NCBI RefSeq assembly: GCF_035083965.1
Contig: NC_089727.1
Location: 12,095,501-12,159,500, forward strand
From: Branchiostoma lanceolatum
Taxonomy: Eukaryota; Chordata; Leptocardii; Amphioxiformes; Branchiostomatidae
Direction of reading: 5' to 3'
DNA length: 64,000 nucleotides
Made by a program: the position numbers and the translations under genes. The notes below the pieces were generated by a model. It saw only the letters and a list, made by a program, of their open reading frames with translations. It did no database searches and was not told the origin of the DNA. Numbering within the stretch: position 1 is the stretch's first letter; every line of letters begins with the position of its first letter. Positions 25,725-37,587 of the stretch are shown here, in pieces.

Positions 25725-28305
25725 ATGCGTCGGCCGAGACTACCCAGACGACCCCCGGCAAGCCGGGGCGAGAGAGGCCCGTGGATAGAGTTAGCTTGGA
25801 CCGCCATTTTCCTGCTTACTGTCGCTTCATTTGGCAAGGGTAAGCTTGTGCAGTTTTGTGTCGTTGAAAATTATCTCACTAACCAAGATATCATGTTTTG
25901 TTTTATCCTATCATGTACTTATGTGATCAATTATTGATCAAAGAAATGTAAACATTACCTTTACCCAGGGCACATTTCCCACGATGAATGTTTACCCACG
26001 ATATGGCCCTATATGTTTGCTTTACCTTTAAAAAAAATAAGTATACTCGCATGATTTCTCTAATCAATATACCAGCATGTAACGTTACCAGTATTTGGAT
26101 GTGGGGTTACTGGGGTATAATCATAGTGTCGATCAAATAAATCCATTTGTTGACTGGGGAAAATAGTAACGAGTTGTCCATTAAGTCTCAACAGTTATTC
26201 AGAAGAGCGTGTCGGAGAACTAGACCTTTTCCGGGTGCTTAGTTTCTCTGAAAAATTATTACCCTACTAGACCAACTTCTGCTATTTTCTCAGTCACCAA
26301 GTCAATCTTGTGCATGTAGAGGCCAGTGTCGCCGTATGATCGATATAACGATTGTTTTAGCATCATGCATATTTCTAGCCTCCTTGTTAGGCTCTACACG
26401 TGGGCTTTTGGGTGTTGATAATATTTCTCATATTCTTGTGTTAACCGAGTCCAATGTAACTGACATGATATATCATCCGAAAAAAATTATAATCACAAAA
26501 AGGCCAACTCGTATAGTCTGCTTAAGAGGCTTCATGTTTTCTTTCAAACACCGCTGGTATCTCAGGGGAAGATAACGTAGACTGCTACACGGCGGAAGAC
26601 CAAGGCGCGAGTTACGTCGGCACGGTCGACGTCACCATCAACGGACTGGCGTGCCAGCGGTGGGACGCGCAGAGCCCATGGGTGAGTACAGCAGCTGTCA
26701 CCATGGAAACGGGAGAGACACGATGTCGATGTTGGTGCTCAAATATTGAACAGAATGAGTCAGGTCCCCAAAAAAACGTAGCCTCGGAGTTCAGCCTTGT
26801 TAGCTTTGGCCCGCCGCCCAAGATCCACTAGTCCGGCAGGCACCTGGCAGGCTAATGGATTTTTTGGGCGGCGGGCAAAAGCTAACAAGGCTATCAAGGC
26901 TGGACTCCAGGCTACAAAAACGGACTGAAATGACTCATATCTTTCAGCGATAATGGAAGAAAGAACAGGAAATACCGTGTTATCAACGCATGTGTCAGTG
27001 TCCTGTTATGTCCGTTTGGTTCTCTTGTAACGGTAGCCTGGAATCCAAACCTATTATAGCTCCCGAGTCAGACTCGGGAGCTATAATAGGTTTGGATTCC
27101 AGGCTAATGTAACGGCCCGGTCACATTCGTCGTAGGTGATGTCGTACAATTTTCACGGCAGGCCGTGACAGAAACGGAAACTGCCGACAAGGATCTCGAC
27201 AGCCTTCCGAAACAAGATCTAGATAGCTGAGTAATGTTCGACACATACACCGACAATCTCGGTACAATGATCGTTAATTGGACGTATGTGATCGGACAAT
27301 GACACTATTTTGGCGATCTCATAATAGCAAGATGCATGCATTTCATTAGATATACGTATACATACTACTAAAACGCAATAAATGCTACAGAAACGTAAGC
27401 TTTTACGTATCAGGATAGGCCGTTGTATCTGTCCTAAAGGATGATACAGGCTTCGCAGGCATGGTAGCCTACTGTATTACACATTAGTTGTCACCCCAAG
27501 CTCTGTAGACGCAAGCCTAGGCCTTCCTCCCCCTGTAGACCCATCGATGGGATCCGTCGGATCATCCCGACAAGAACCTGACCAGTAACTACTGCCGGAA
27601 CCCTGACGACGGAGCCGGACCCTGGTGCTACACCACGAACCCGGACGTCAGCTTTGAGTACTGTAACATCTCTGTCTGTCCGAATGGTGAGTACTGTAAC
27701 ATCTCTGTCTGTCCGAATGGTGAGTATTGTAACATCTCTGTCTGTCCGAATGGTGAATATTGTAGCATCTCTAGATCTGTCTGTCCGAATGGTGAGTATT
27801 TTAATTGTCTGTCTGTCCGGATGGTGAGTATTGTAACATCTCTGTCTGTCCGAATGGTGAGTACTTTAACATCTGTCTGTCTGTCTGTCTGTCTGTCCAA
27901 ATGGTGAGTACTGTAACATCTCTGTGTGTCCGAATTGTAAGTATTGTAACATCTCTGTGTCCTGAATGGTGAGTACTGTAACATCTCTGTCTGCCCGAAT
28001 GTCTTGATACAACAGCGACTACTGCCCTCCCTACAACGACTACGATGTCAACAACAACTACACTGGCAACAACCACATTTGCAACAACGACCACAACGGC
28101 AACAACAACTACACTGGCAACGACCACAGTGGCAACAACGACCACAGCGGCAACAACGACCGCAGCGGCAACAACGACCACAGCGGCAACAACGACCACA
28201 GCGGCAGCAACCACATTGGCAACAACCACCACAGCGGCAGTAACAACCACAATCGGCAGCGCAGCAACACCCGGGACAAGCACAGGTTCAGTAATGCACT
28301 TCTGA
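25725..28305 (+). CDS. Secreted kringle-domain protein with Thr-rich mucin-like tail
   Basis: Four exons: 25725-25839, 26566-26681, 27539-27686 and 28016-28305 (stop TGA), giving 222 residues. Residues 1-38 have an Arg/Pro-rich start then a hydrophobic run (AWTAIFLLTVASF): a signal peptide with a long n-region, or a membrane anchor. Residues about 44-127 form one kringle with all six cysteines (VDCY, LACQRW, NYCRNPD, GPWCYT, FEYCN, SVCP), split by a phase-0 intron. The rest is Thr/Ala-rich repeats, a likely O-glycosylation stalk. Kringles bind protein or lysine ligands in extracellular proteins; the partner here is unknown. An AATAAA at 28370 supports this end. The exon-3 donor lies in a minisatellite that copies it. 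No symbol can be assigned. Confidence 0.85.
26778..26915. repeat. Foldback (inverted-repeat) sequence in kringle-gene intron 2
   Basis: The left arm begins GTAGCCTCGGAGTTCAGCC and includes GGCCCGCCGCCCAA. The right arm includes TTGGGCGGCGGGC and ends GACTCCAGGCTAC. The arms are complementary with a few mismatches around a loop of about 40 bases. Probably a miniature inverted-repeat transposon. Confidence 0.75.
27034..27106. repeat. Perfect 73-bp palindrome
   Basis: Two 36-base arms meet around a single A. The outer end is TAGCCTGGAATCCAAACC and the centre is CCGAGTC-A-GACTCGG. No mismatch is seen. The same outer sequence, diverged, is at 32641-32732. Confidence 0.95.
27651..28001 (+). repeat. 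33-bp minisatellite that repeats the kringle exon end and its splice donor
   Basis: Unit GTGAGTACTGTAACATCTCT followed by GTCTGTCCGAATG. About nine or ten copies run on from the last codons of kringle exon 3. The first two post-exon units are exactly 33 bp (donors at 27687, 27720, 27753); later units vary in length, with GTCT expansion near 27880. Most units keep a good donor ATG|GTGAGT. Confidence 0.92.
28040..28250 (+). repeat. Coding 18-bp minisatellite (Thr/Ala-rich stalk)
   Basis: Units related to GCAACAACGACCACAGCG repeat through exon 4 of the kringle gene and encode TTTTA/ATTTTA-like blocks. Variants place Leu, Phe or Val at the spacer positions. Confidence 0.9.
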
Positions 28306-28369
28306 TAGGAGTAACCAGAGTGGCACAGTAAGAGGGACCCCTCAAACGAAGAATTGTACTTAACTTCTG

Positions 28370-28375
28370 AATAAA
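28370..28375 (+). terminator. Kringle-gene poly(A) signal
   Basis: AATAAA 65 bp after the stop codon at 28305, followed by TTTCTTTC. It supports a four-exon gene ending here. Confidence 0.75.
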
Positions 28376-28555
28376 ATTTCTTTCTATGGAAGCTATGCTA
28401 AGCTTTTTCCTAAAAAGTCATCAAACGTCCAACCACTCCGGTTATGTCTGTCAGTTGGTAATATGTTGGTTTATCACGGTGAATCTGCTGACTGTGTGAG
28501 TATGACTGGTAGTGGAGTGAGAGTGAAGATGGTCATTCTTTCTTGTCTGTTGTAC

Positions 28556-28612
<57 letters not shown>

Positions 28613-31600
28613 CGTGGTTAGATATCTTTGTAGGTTGAAGGGTCAGCAGCTGCAGCCACCTGTTGGAGTCCGTACCTTGGATGGCACACTCACAACTTTG
28701 CTGTCAACGGAACCTCTGAGCGGGAACAACAGCCCCCGTTGCCATGCCAACAGATGAACGAAGACTGGATTGCAGAGAAGACACCAGTTGGAGCTGACCA
28801 TGACGTATACGGGACGACATTCCTGCAGTTGATGTTTAACTATCGAGGCACTAGTTGTTGATTACTTACTATCAATCTCCAAGTTGATTCATGGCTTTGC
28901 CTTAACTTTGTACCTTTTACCGACTGTGTACGTCTTTCATGTAATGAGCTTATTTTGCCGGATACTCGGCATATCGATGAAGAGAGGAGAAAAAGACTTC
29001 ACTCCAAAGATGTTCAGAAGGAGCGAAAAAAGAGAAGAAAAACTGAAGCTATATACATGGCCCGGGAGGTTACAATAACATTGTTAAACGGATGTTAGAG
29101 CGAACTTCGGACACGATTCTAAGTGTGTTTTGACTTTCGAAACTGACCCCGATATTTTGGGGATCTCACGGGTCGACATGTGTGCCATGCAGGATAATTG
29201 TCTGGAGTCCTCACAGCCATGTTCGCTTGACGTTAAACGTTTCGTCTTACAAAAGAAATTCTTGAGTGGCAGCGGCACGTGTAAACACGTTCAGTTGAAG
29301 GAACGCGCGGTGGAGCATGGTAGGGGCACAGGTAATGTCAGAACTCGGTACGTCATAGATGGTATTTAAAGCTATGAGGGTGTGTATGGGTTAGTGCACT
29401 TCCACCGTGGCATAGCGTTCACTTTAAAGCTTTTAAGTTTCAACAAAAGATCCTTTAAAAATACCAGCAACACCTCTCACAGTTATGTCGTTATTTGCTT
29501 AGTCGTCTGAAAGACATGTGATTCTATTGAACAAAAGCGAGTTACACAATACTAAAGGTCTTCCAGTCGAACTTACATAACATTCTTGAACAAGAAAGTT
29601 GGCCCTTTGCAGTATTGTTAGTCTGAAAGAAAAGTTTTGTTTCTTTTCAATCGTTTGTTTGCGTAGACAAGCATTCTTGTGATACCAATGGGTTGATGTA
29701 TGAATACTCGTCATGGTTCGTTAAGGTATAAAGTCATACGAGATTTGTATTTGACTTTTTCTTTGTTCGTCTTTTTTGTGTAAATCCATGCGATATCAAT
29801 AGATAGGGTACTGTGTATACATGACAGTATAGTCTGTCTCTCATGAACACGACGTTTTCCACACACACAAAAATGGACGACGTATTTGGAGTAAAGCTAA
29901 CCCGAGTGAAGTGTGTTATTCCTAGTCGTCTGAAACGTCCACCGCATTGGCAGAACCGATATCCGTGACCGTTATGCCTTTGTTAAAACGTACCCTGGTC
30001 GACATTTTTCTATATTTGCAGTGCTGAGCCATCCATCCGACTCTTGAGCAGTGCATCGCTGTTATTAGACGGCGATCGCCGAGCGACCCTACAGCGACCA
30101 AAATGGGATTTGTGTGACCCTTGATTTCATATTTAGAATATGATGCAAGATGTAAAAGTACGATTTAAAAGAAAACAAACCACACAAAATGTGAAAAGAT
30201 TATCGTTGTTTATGTACGACATTCGTTGAGGGATCTTTCAAATCTTTCGTCGCGATCGCAGCCTCTAGTGGAAAGAGAGACCGACGCTAGTCTCCACCAG
30301 GCACCCTTGTTGGCCACAAGGGCCAGGCGAGGTACAAGTGTAGAAATTGTGAAACAGGGGGTTTGATGATTCTGATAACGAGTCTAATGGAGATTAGGCA
30401 TCGCCTGAAGACAAAGATGTCACCTTATCTGCGTCATGTGTTACTGTACTCAACTTCAAACCTAACGCTTATACCGAGGTAGTGTGACACATGTGACTAT
30501 CATACCTGAAAATAGTGGCCAATCGGAAAAGATGTAATCCCCAGCTGTGGATGGGAACAGGGTGTAGCAGGAAACAATGACACCATTCTAACGTGTAGAC
30601 TCGCAAACGTTCAACATCAAATACTCTTATCCGCTGTACCAGCAAATAGACACAAGCGTGTCTTCCGGACGATTAGAAAGAAAAGCCAAATTCAGAAATA
30701 TTCTACCAATGCCCTTCTTTATTTACAAAGAAATAGCGCAAACGATCCTAACATATCTAGATATCACCCATAACCATGATTTTAGTGGAGAGCAGCTTTT
30801 GGTCACTGGCAGATACTACAACTGTTCTACCGTCATGCTACAAAATAGCACACTGGGTCACGATATCTTTGTAAATGAAGCATGTCTACAGAACGAAATT
30901 GGCACGCCCTACAGTGTCATCTCACATTTCTCGTTGTACACACGTGCCCTTTCGCGACCTTTTCCGGATAAAACGTAATATTTGCTAATATTTTAAACAT
31001 TATGTGTGAGTAAAGAACACACATGGATATAATAGAACATATGCCGTTTCTCTCACGTTATCAACAATACGTGTCAGATATACATCACATTGCTATCGTT
31101 ACACTCATAGTCGACTGGGCGTTCCTAGAGGAAAGGATGTTTGCATTAGTTATGAAAACAATAATGGCATATGAAAAGCATCAAATATGACATTTGGCGT
31201 ATGAGAATACGACATATGGTTTGGTACTCGGTGTATGTTACTTAGAACTCAAGAGGAAACATTAATACGTAATTATTGTATTTTATTCAGATTGATATAG
31301 AACATCAAATAATCAGGTTTGATCTTCATAGGGCAAATACGTTTCAGTAAACTCTACGGTGATAGCTTCCTTTTCTTTGTGTAGAGGGCAACCTTGAACC
31401 AAATAAAGTTTGTGTTGAATAGCTCAAATGTTCCATAATGAGCGACGTATGTATGGTAAAGGACTTTGAATCATAATGCTTAAAGCAAAATGATTACTTG
31501 TAAGACACTTCAATATAAATGTAGTGTGACGACATTAGGATTTAGATTCTCCTTTCCACTCAATAGATACGACTTAAACATACAACGTTACAAACATATT

Positions 31601-31789
31601 CTTTAATTTTAGACTATGGTAACGCGAACCCTGATACTGCGATAATCATGCCCTGTGTACTTTATATTACTCTCGCACACAGTACTTTGAACAGGAAACT
31701 TTGTACTTGAGTTCCGTTCACTACGACAGAAAACCATATTGTTCCGAATTTAGCTGGCGGCGGTGTACTAGTAAGTAGAACTAAACGCG
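28376..31789. other. Intergenic, kringle gene to ShKT/EGF gene
   Basis: A (CA)n microsatellite lies at 28558-28611. An open stretch at 28641-28861 follows a possible acceptor but sits beyond the kringle poly(A) signal, so I do not include it. Open frames at 29130-29369 and 30658-30978 have no recognisable domains. Nothing else is supported. Confidence 0.55.
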
Positions 31790-34700
31790 ATGGAACTTCT
31801 GGCTGCAGTCCTGATTCTCCTGGTTCCAACGGCCCTTGCACAGGGTAAGTAAATCTTTCTCTACGTTGTAATAGTCTTTGATTGTTAGTAACGTCTTCAG
31901 CAATGTTACGTTAACATATGGATGTCAGAGAAAGTCGCCAACGAATGGTCAAAAGAGTAGAGAGAGTTTTCTCATCTCCAAGTAGATGTATGTCTTTGGT
32001 TCATTTATACTTTTCTGTAGTCTTTTTCGTGTGGCTGTTTTATCCATTCGGGATGACCACTGTGAGTAAACATATGCCATAAGTAAGTACTTCTGAAACG
32101 AACAGGAGACGTAGAGATGAAGCAACACCGACCCACTCCTTGAAAATCTGTAGGGGATTTCGGATGACATAGCCTAAAGCATACATATCACAAAGCATAA
32201 CTGTATTTCATCAAGCTTACAAACAAACAAACGGCCTTTGTTGAAAGTTGACCAGAACCATGCCATAGCAATGTATCGATTATCGATAGAACAGTCCGTA
32301 TAACACTACTGAGTCCGATCAAGAAGGTCTTTGGTCCGACAGCATTTGAATTTATATCTTGGAATAGGTGTGTTTCATAAAGATACCTACATGCTCCTGT
32401 GCGGGTTGATCAAACCAATCAGTCGCTTAAGCAGCTTGTAATTTTTAAGGTATGGTACACGACGAGAGCGTTTACCCGGCTTTGTGGTGCCAAGCCACTA
32501 TGTAGAAGCATGAATGTGAGGGAAGTGCTAATACTAATAGCTTTTGTTCCCACACAACAAAAATGTTTCGAATTTCGACTGTCCGTACCGCGGTCGTCAT
32601 TACAAATCACCGAGGACCGACGAACAGATAAGATTTCATAGCCTGGTATCCAAACCTATTATAGTTCCCGAGTCTCTTCTCTCTATTGGAGGAGAGGAGA
32701 CTTCGGGAGCTATAGTAGGTTCGGATACCAGGATTAAGTTTTCCAGCTGATGATGAACGTTTCCCACAGGCCAGTGCATGAACCTGTCCCCGCTGTGCGG
32801 CCAGAGCCCCGGCTGGCCCGACCCCGCCCTGTGTTCAGCCAACTACGTCAGCTCCAACTGTCAGGAGTTCTGCGGAGGATGCAGTAAGTCACGATTCTTA
32901 CTTAACTCTACCGGGATGTTGAGTTTAACATCAAGAAGACCTATGTATTGTTTATGCATGGAAAAATGAAAATTGCACTATGTACCATTTGAAAGAATAC
33001 TTTAACATATCTACAGTTTTCTTCACTATTGAAGTGGCCAATGTTTTCCTTTCTTATTTTTTATAGTTCTTGTCCGATTCAACTAAAAGATCGTATTCGT
33101 AATCTGACAACCGAAATATCAGTTCAGACTAGACAGGTTGAATTCGAAATAGAAATTTTTGCTTGTTAGTCAAGAAATGACGCATATGCATGCCATTATG
33201 AATTAATAACTTCCATATCAAGTTCACCAAAATCGGATCTTTGCTACTGTACTGTTACCGCTTTGTATATCTTTGACTCTGAACTGGTATGTCTTAGATT
33301 TGTATTGTAAGTCGAGTGTGGATCCAATTAAACTTGAAATAACTCCCCCCCCCCTTTTCTCCCGCCTAGCCTGTGACGCTGACCCGCGCGGCCCGTGCCG
33401 TAACGGCGGCACGAGAGGAGGGAACCCGGACAAGTATGGGACCCACACCTGCGACTGTAACTGTCCCGCGCCATGGGTGGGAGATCTGTGTGAAGGTCAG
33501 GAACCTGGCGAACTTTATCAGTACTGCATCATGTCATGCGACGACAAGTACACTTTATATCGTGAGAAAACATGTACAAAAAGAGCAGGGTATTGTGATG
33601 ACCTTTAGGATATCCTCACATGACTAAACTGTAAGTTGTAAACATTAGGGAAACGTTGCCCAGATACAATGTACTATCATTTTGTTCGGTCTCAGCTGGG
33701 AGGTACGCATAGTGTTCTCAAAGTTTCTATGGGTAGAAACGGACTGTGGTGTATAGTGACCTTAAGTTGATTCACTTGAAGATAGGGGGTCGATGCGAAA
33801 AGATAAACTCTGTGTGGTCGTTCGTGCATGGTAACTTGAACTGTACATTGTTTGCTTATTACAACAGAAGTAGGTGCATGTACCCTTTAGTAGATTAACC
33901 GTGGCAAAGTTCACCACGACTTATCGCTCCTTTGGTGATCGACTTTGCCCTCTACGATACGTAAAAGCGGTAGTGTGGGGTGAAAATGTCAAGGCGAATG
34001 AAATAGGTTATCATATGAATGACGAAACGTCACATGTGTACAGCCACATATTTCTCAGTTATTTAAAAACATTTATATGAAATATGACAAGATGGCGGAA
34101 GGCAGGAAGCGGAACTGGGCGTTTCTGTCACACATGCGCAGGTTTCTTACATTCACAAACCCAGAGGACCTGAGACGCGGGGTGATTTTGCAATACTAGG
34201 AGCAAGAGTCAGAAAGTCCTGATATATACGATTTTTTTTCAGGACTTCACCCGTCAAATTGTAACATAAAGCACGACGGTATCAATAGGCAGTAGTATTG
34301 GGCAACCTCAAGCCAACCGTACACACTCACGCCGTATCTTCAGAAAAGACGCTATAGCCGCATAGTCTCTGTTTAAGACTTTATTCAAGCCCACATCCAG
34401 ACTAGTTTCGCCTTGGTGTGGCTTTCTCGATGGTATAAGGCTGCCTTGGTGTGGCTTTCTCGATGGTATAAGGCTTCTTGGTGAAGGTTCTTGGGCTGGT
34501 GTACAGGATCTCCACGACGGTATCAGATATATATAACCAGAAGGTGAATAGGGATTTAAAGCAACTTTTACAATGTCGATTTATGAGTGATTGTGGTTTT
34601 CCCCCAGTGTGCACTGCGACTTGTTTCAACGGAGGCGTGGTGGACCAGACGACATGTTCGTGTCAGTGTGCTCCTGGTTACTTTGGCGAATATTGTCAAG

Positions 34701-35029
34701 GTGAGGCGAGCCGATATTGTAGGCTTTGTCCGCGTCTACTTGACTCTTAAGGATAGTCAGAACGATACGATCAGAGTACATTTTACTACAGTGCCATTAG
34801 ATTACGATCAAGGTGAACAAGCAAACTTGTCGACATTCATTCTTGATGGCATTACCGTCTTACAGTTTCTCTGTGCAATAGATGAAGACAATACTTTTCT
34901 TTCTCCACAGATACATGTAAGAACCTGGACCCGAAGTGCGGTGCGAGCCCCGGGTGGCCTTTGACTTCCATGTGCGCTGACTATGTCCTGGACCTCTGCC
35001 CGGAGTTCTGTGGAGTTTGCAGTAAGCCA

Positions 35030-35104
<75 letters not shown>

Positions 35105-37341
35105 GTGCGTATCTGCGAGCGGTAGGCCTTGACCCAAGGAGAAAGTAAATATTCACTTTCTCCTTGGGTCAAGGCCTACCGCTCGCAGATGCACACACAC
35201 ACACGTTGTGAGAAAGATTCTGGGACGCGATCCGGAAACAGGAACATTTCCATCAGTATTTTTAGCTGTTGGCAGACATGTAGCCACACAAACCCGTGGG
35301 ATCCACTGCCCTGCATGGTACAAAATGCGGGTCAGGCAACCTTACTGAAAACGTCGGACTGGAGGGCTGACGGTCGAATGGCCAATCACTTAGGGCACAT
35401 GACATCATGCATTTCTCAACATGGACGGAGGTATGAATTCGAACTTATGACCACTTCTGACCAATCGCTGATGTCATGCGTCCCAGTAGGGTCACGTGCC
35501 CTAAGTGACCGATCATTCGAACCTGGCGAAGACTGCAGTGTCCTTAGGGCCTGAGTGTCCTCTAAAATGTAAACTGACAACATGGACGAAATTTCCAGCT
35601 GAAATGTATGTCTTTACGTTGCTAGGTTGTGACGACGACCCCAGAGGCCCGTGTTTGAACGGCGGCAGTCGCGGCGGGAACCCGGCTCTGTTCGGAGACG
35701 ACACCTGCAACTGTAACTGTGCGGGAAACTGGATCGGAGAGAGGTGTGAAGGTGCGTGTCTTTTCCGTCAGCATTCTTTAGTCAACAACATGTATGTGTA
35801 TATGAGCAAACTGAATAGTTTCCGACTTATCTAAGTTTGATATGTTAGCATCACTGTTCATCTATTCCTCGTTTTCTCCAGTGTGCGGTGTGCACTGCGC
35901 CAATGGTGGGACCCTGGACCCCGTGAGCTGTACCTGCGCATGCGCTGACGGCTGGGACGGTCTATTCTGTCACGGTAGGCATCGAAAGATAAAAATAACC
36001 TGTCAAAACAATAGTTTGTGTTGATCAAGTGCTTCAATTGTATTATCATAGGAAACAATTGGACAACTTTCCCTTTATAACTACATTTAGTATCTTTCTC
36101 GTCTTCTTCAATGTAGCACGTCGATCACTATCCTGCCTACAGTCAACGCTACAAAATTGAAATGGCGGATCGATCGGTTAACGTCCTTAGTTTTGCCAAC
36201 TTAATGCCAAATGGCATATGCATGATCAACTTTTACATGCTTTTTTTCTTACTGTAAGTTCCTCCTTACAATTCTTGATGTCGGTCGTAGGCTTTTCTCG
36301 TGTGCATTATAGAAGTGAAGTGAAGCAAACTTTATTGCTCAACAATCGTACATGGTACAATGTATGGCATGAAATAAACAATCTGTTCTACAAGGCTAAT
36401 CTATCCTACAATTCTAAGTACAAAATATTTTCGAAACCAGTGTATTTGTTACAATATATAGTCATGTATGGGTAATTCTGTCTCGCTTTTCGAATGATCA
36501 CGCCGAAACCGGAGGCCAGATCACAGGCACGCACGCCTTAACCACTACGCTAAAAGGTCGCGACCAGTTAGCCTGGTCAGTTGGAGGCGCTTGAACCCCC
36601 ACTGTTACACTACTCCCCCTTTTCTTTTTATTATAGAAGAAGAACTTTATTGCACGACAATTGTACACGGTACAACGATTAAACATGTCTGATTATATCT
36701 GATTTTATAACTTCATGTTCTACTTGCTGAGTGCCCAGCCAGACGAGTTCTTTCTATGCGTTCTGTGCACAGTTATAATGTTTATTGGTCTTCACTTGAC
36801 GAGTGTTGTATGATCAAATGATGTCCCGGCTGCCCACAGCGCCATGTATCGACTCTAATCCCCTGTGCGGCGCCAACCCGGGGTGGCCTGACGCCAGCAT
36901 GTGCAGCACGGACTACGTCATGGAGGGCTGCCACGCCATGTGTGGCGTCTGCGGTACGTAGTCTTTGCCAAAATCGTAAATGAGTTGGGTGTAAAAGGCC
37001 TTAAGAAGTTAATTTGTTGCGCGCTCTCGGCCCCTATATCCCTTTGCAGGATCACAGGGATTTAGAAACCTTGATAGATAAACTGAAACGTAAAAGAGCC
37101 TAAGGTCGACATATTCTTAGATAAATTACATTGGATGAACCGTAACTATTCTATCGAATACTAATTCATCAATCGTTCAACATGTTGATAGATCAATTGA
37201 TCGATTGATCGATTGATTGACTGGCTGAATGACTGACTGACTGACTGGGTTCTTGATCTATCAATGAAGCGATTAATTTTGTCCTTACAGCCCTGGTTGA
37301 AGGCTGGATTGATTGACCGGGCAAATGATAGACCAATCGAT

Positions 37342-37385
<44 letters not shown>

Positions 37386-37587
37386 GTGATGATTGATTTA
37401 TTGATTGACTGATTTCCCCCCTGCAGCCCTTTCTGAAGAGTGTACTGACGCGGACTCCGGTGTGATCTACCTGAAGGGCCAGCAGTGGGCGAAGCACGAC
37501 CTCGCCAACCAGCACACCATGCTGTGCACCTGCCTCGGTCCCGACTACTACGTCTGCGAGGACGTCCCGGACTGGACGGGGCCGTGA
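31790..37587 (+). CDS. Secreted ShKT / EGF-like / fibronectin type I domain protein
   Basis: Nine exons: 31790-31844, 32770-32883, 33370-33495, 34608-34700, 34911-35021, 35626-35751, 35882-35974, 36840-36953 and 37427-37587 (stop TGA), giving 330 residues. Every intron is phase 1. Order: signal peptide MELLAAVLILLVPTALAQ (1-18); ShKT-like, six Cys (19-56); EGF-like A (57-98, RGPCRNGGTRGGNP); EGF-like B (99-129, CTATCFNGGVVD); ShKT (130-166); EGF A (167-208); EGF B (209-239); ShKT (240-277); fibronectin type I (278-330, four Cys, GVIYLKGQQW and MLCTCLG). The ShKT-EGF A-EGF B block is an exact two-fold repeat, so it arose by internal duplication. No transmembrane segment or protease domain is seen. 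Extracellular by inference; function unknown. Confidence 0.87.
32641..32732. repeat. Foldback related to the 73-bp palindrome
   Basis: Arms GCCTGGTATCCAAACCTATT and the complement ending GGTTCGGATACCAGG enclose a short loop of about 20 bases. It lies 37 bp before the acceptor of exon 2 of the ShKT/EGF gene. Confidence 0.8.
34410..34477. repeat. Tandem duplication of about 34 bp
   Basis: GCCTTGGTGTGGCTTTCTCG followed by ATGGTATAAGGCT occurs twice in a row in the intron before exon 4 of the ShKT/EGF gene. Confidence 0.85.
35033..35204. repeat. (TG)n microsatellite joined to a perfect hairpin and (CA)n
   Basis: A TG tract (about 35033-35101) is followed by a 36-base arm (35111-35146), an 8-base loop (35147-35154), the exact complementary arm (35155-35190) and a short CA tract (35191-35204). 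The arm begins ATCTGCGAGCGGTAGGCC. Confidence 0.95.
35374..35521. repeat. Imperfect inverted repeat, possible MITE
   Basis: TCGAATGGCCAATCACTTAG with GGGCAC on the left and GTGCCCTAAGTGACCGATCA with TTCGA on the right are complementary with a few mismatches, in the intron before exon 6 of the ShKT/EGF gene. Confidence 0.6.
36300..36690 (-). mobile_element. tRNA-derived SINE fragments, reverse orientation
   Basis: Read on the - strand, about 36500-36560 holds an A-box-like TAGCGTAGTGGTTAAGGCG. A tail motif (forward ACTTTATTGC followed by ACAAT and GTACA-C-GGTACAA) occurs twice, near 36330-36362 and 36649-36677, suggesting two adjacent copies in the intron before exon 8 of the ShKT/EGF gene. 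Confidence 0.55.
37320..37420. repeat. (GATT)n microsatellite
   Basis: A run of GATT/TTGA repeats ends just before the acceptor of the last ShKT/EGF exon. A further imperfect array lies at 37195-37250. Confidence 0.9.

Noticed and set aside
29130..29369. 80-codon cysteine-containing open frame
   Set aside because: No domain pattern, no signal peptide and no supporting splice sites.
34808..35172. His/Thr-repeat open frames on the - strand
   Set aside because: They are translations of the TG/CA microsatellite.
25725..37587. One gene joining the kringle exons with the ShKT/EGF exons
   Set aside because: Each set has its own signal-peptide exon, and the kringle set has a stop codon followed by AATAAA at 28370.
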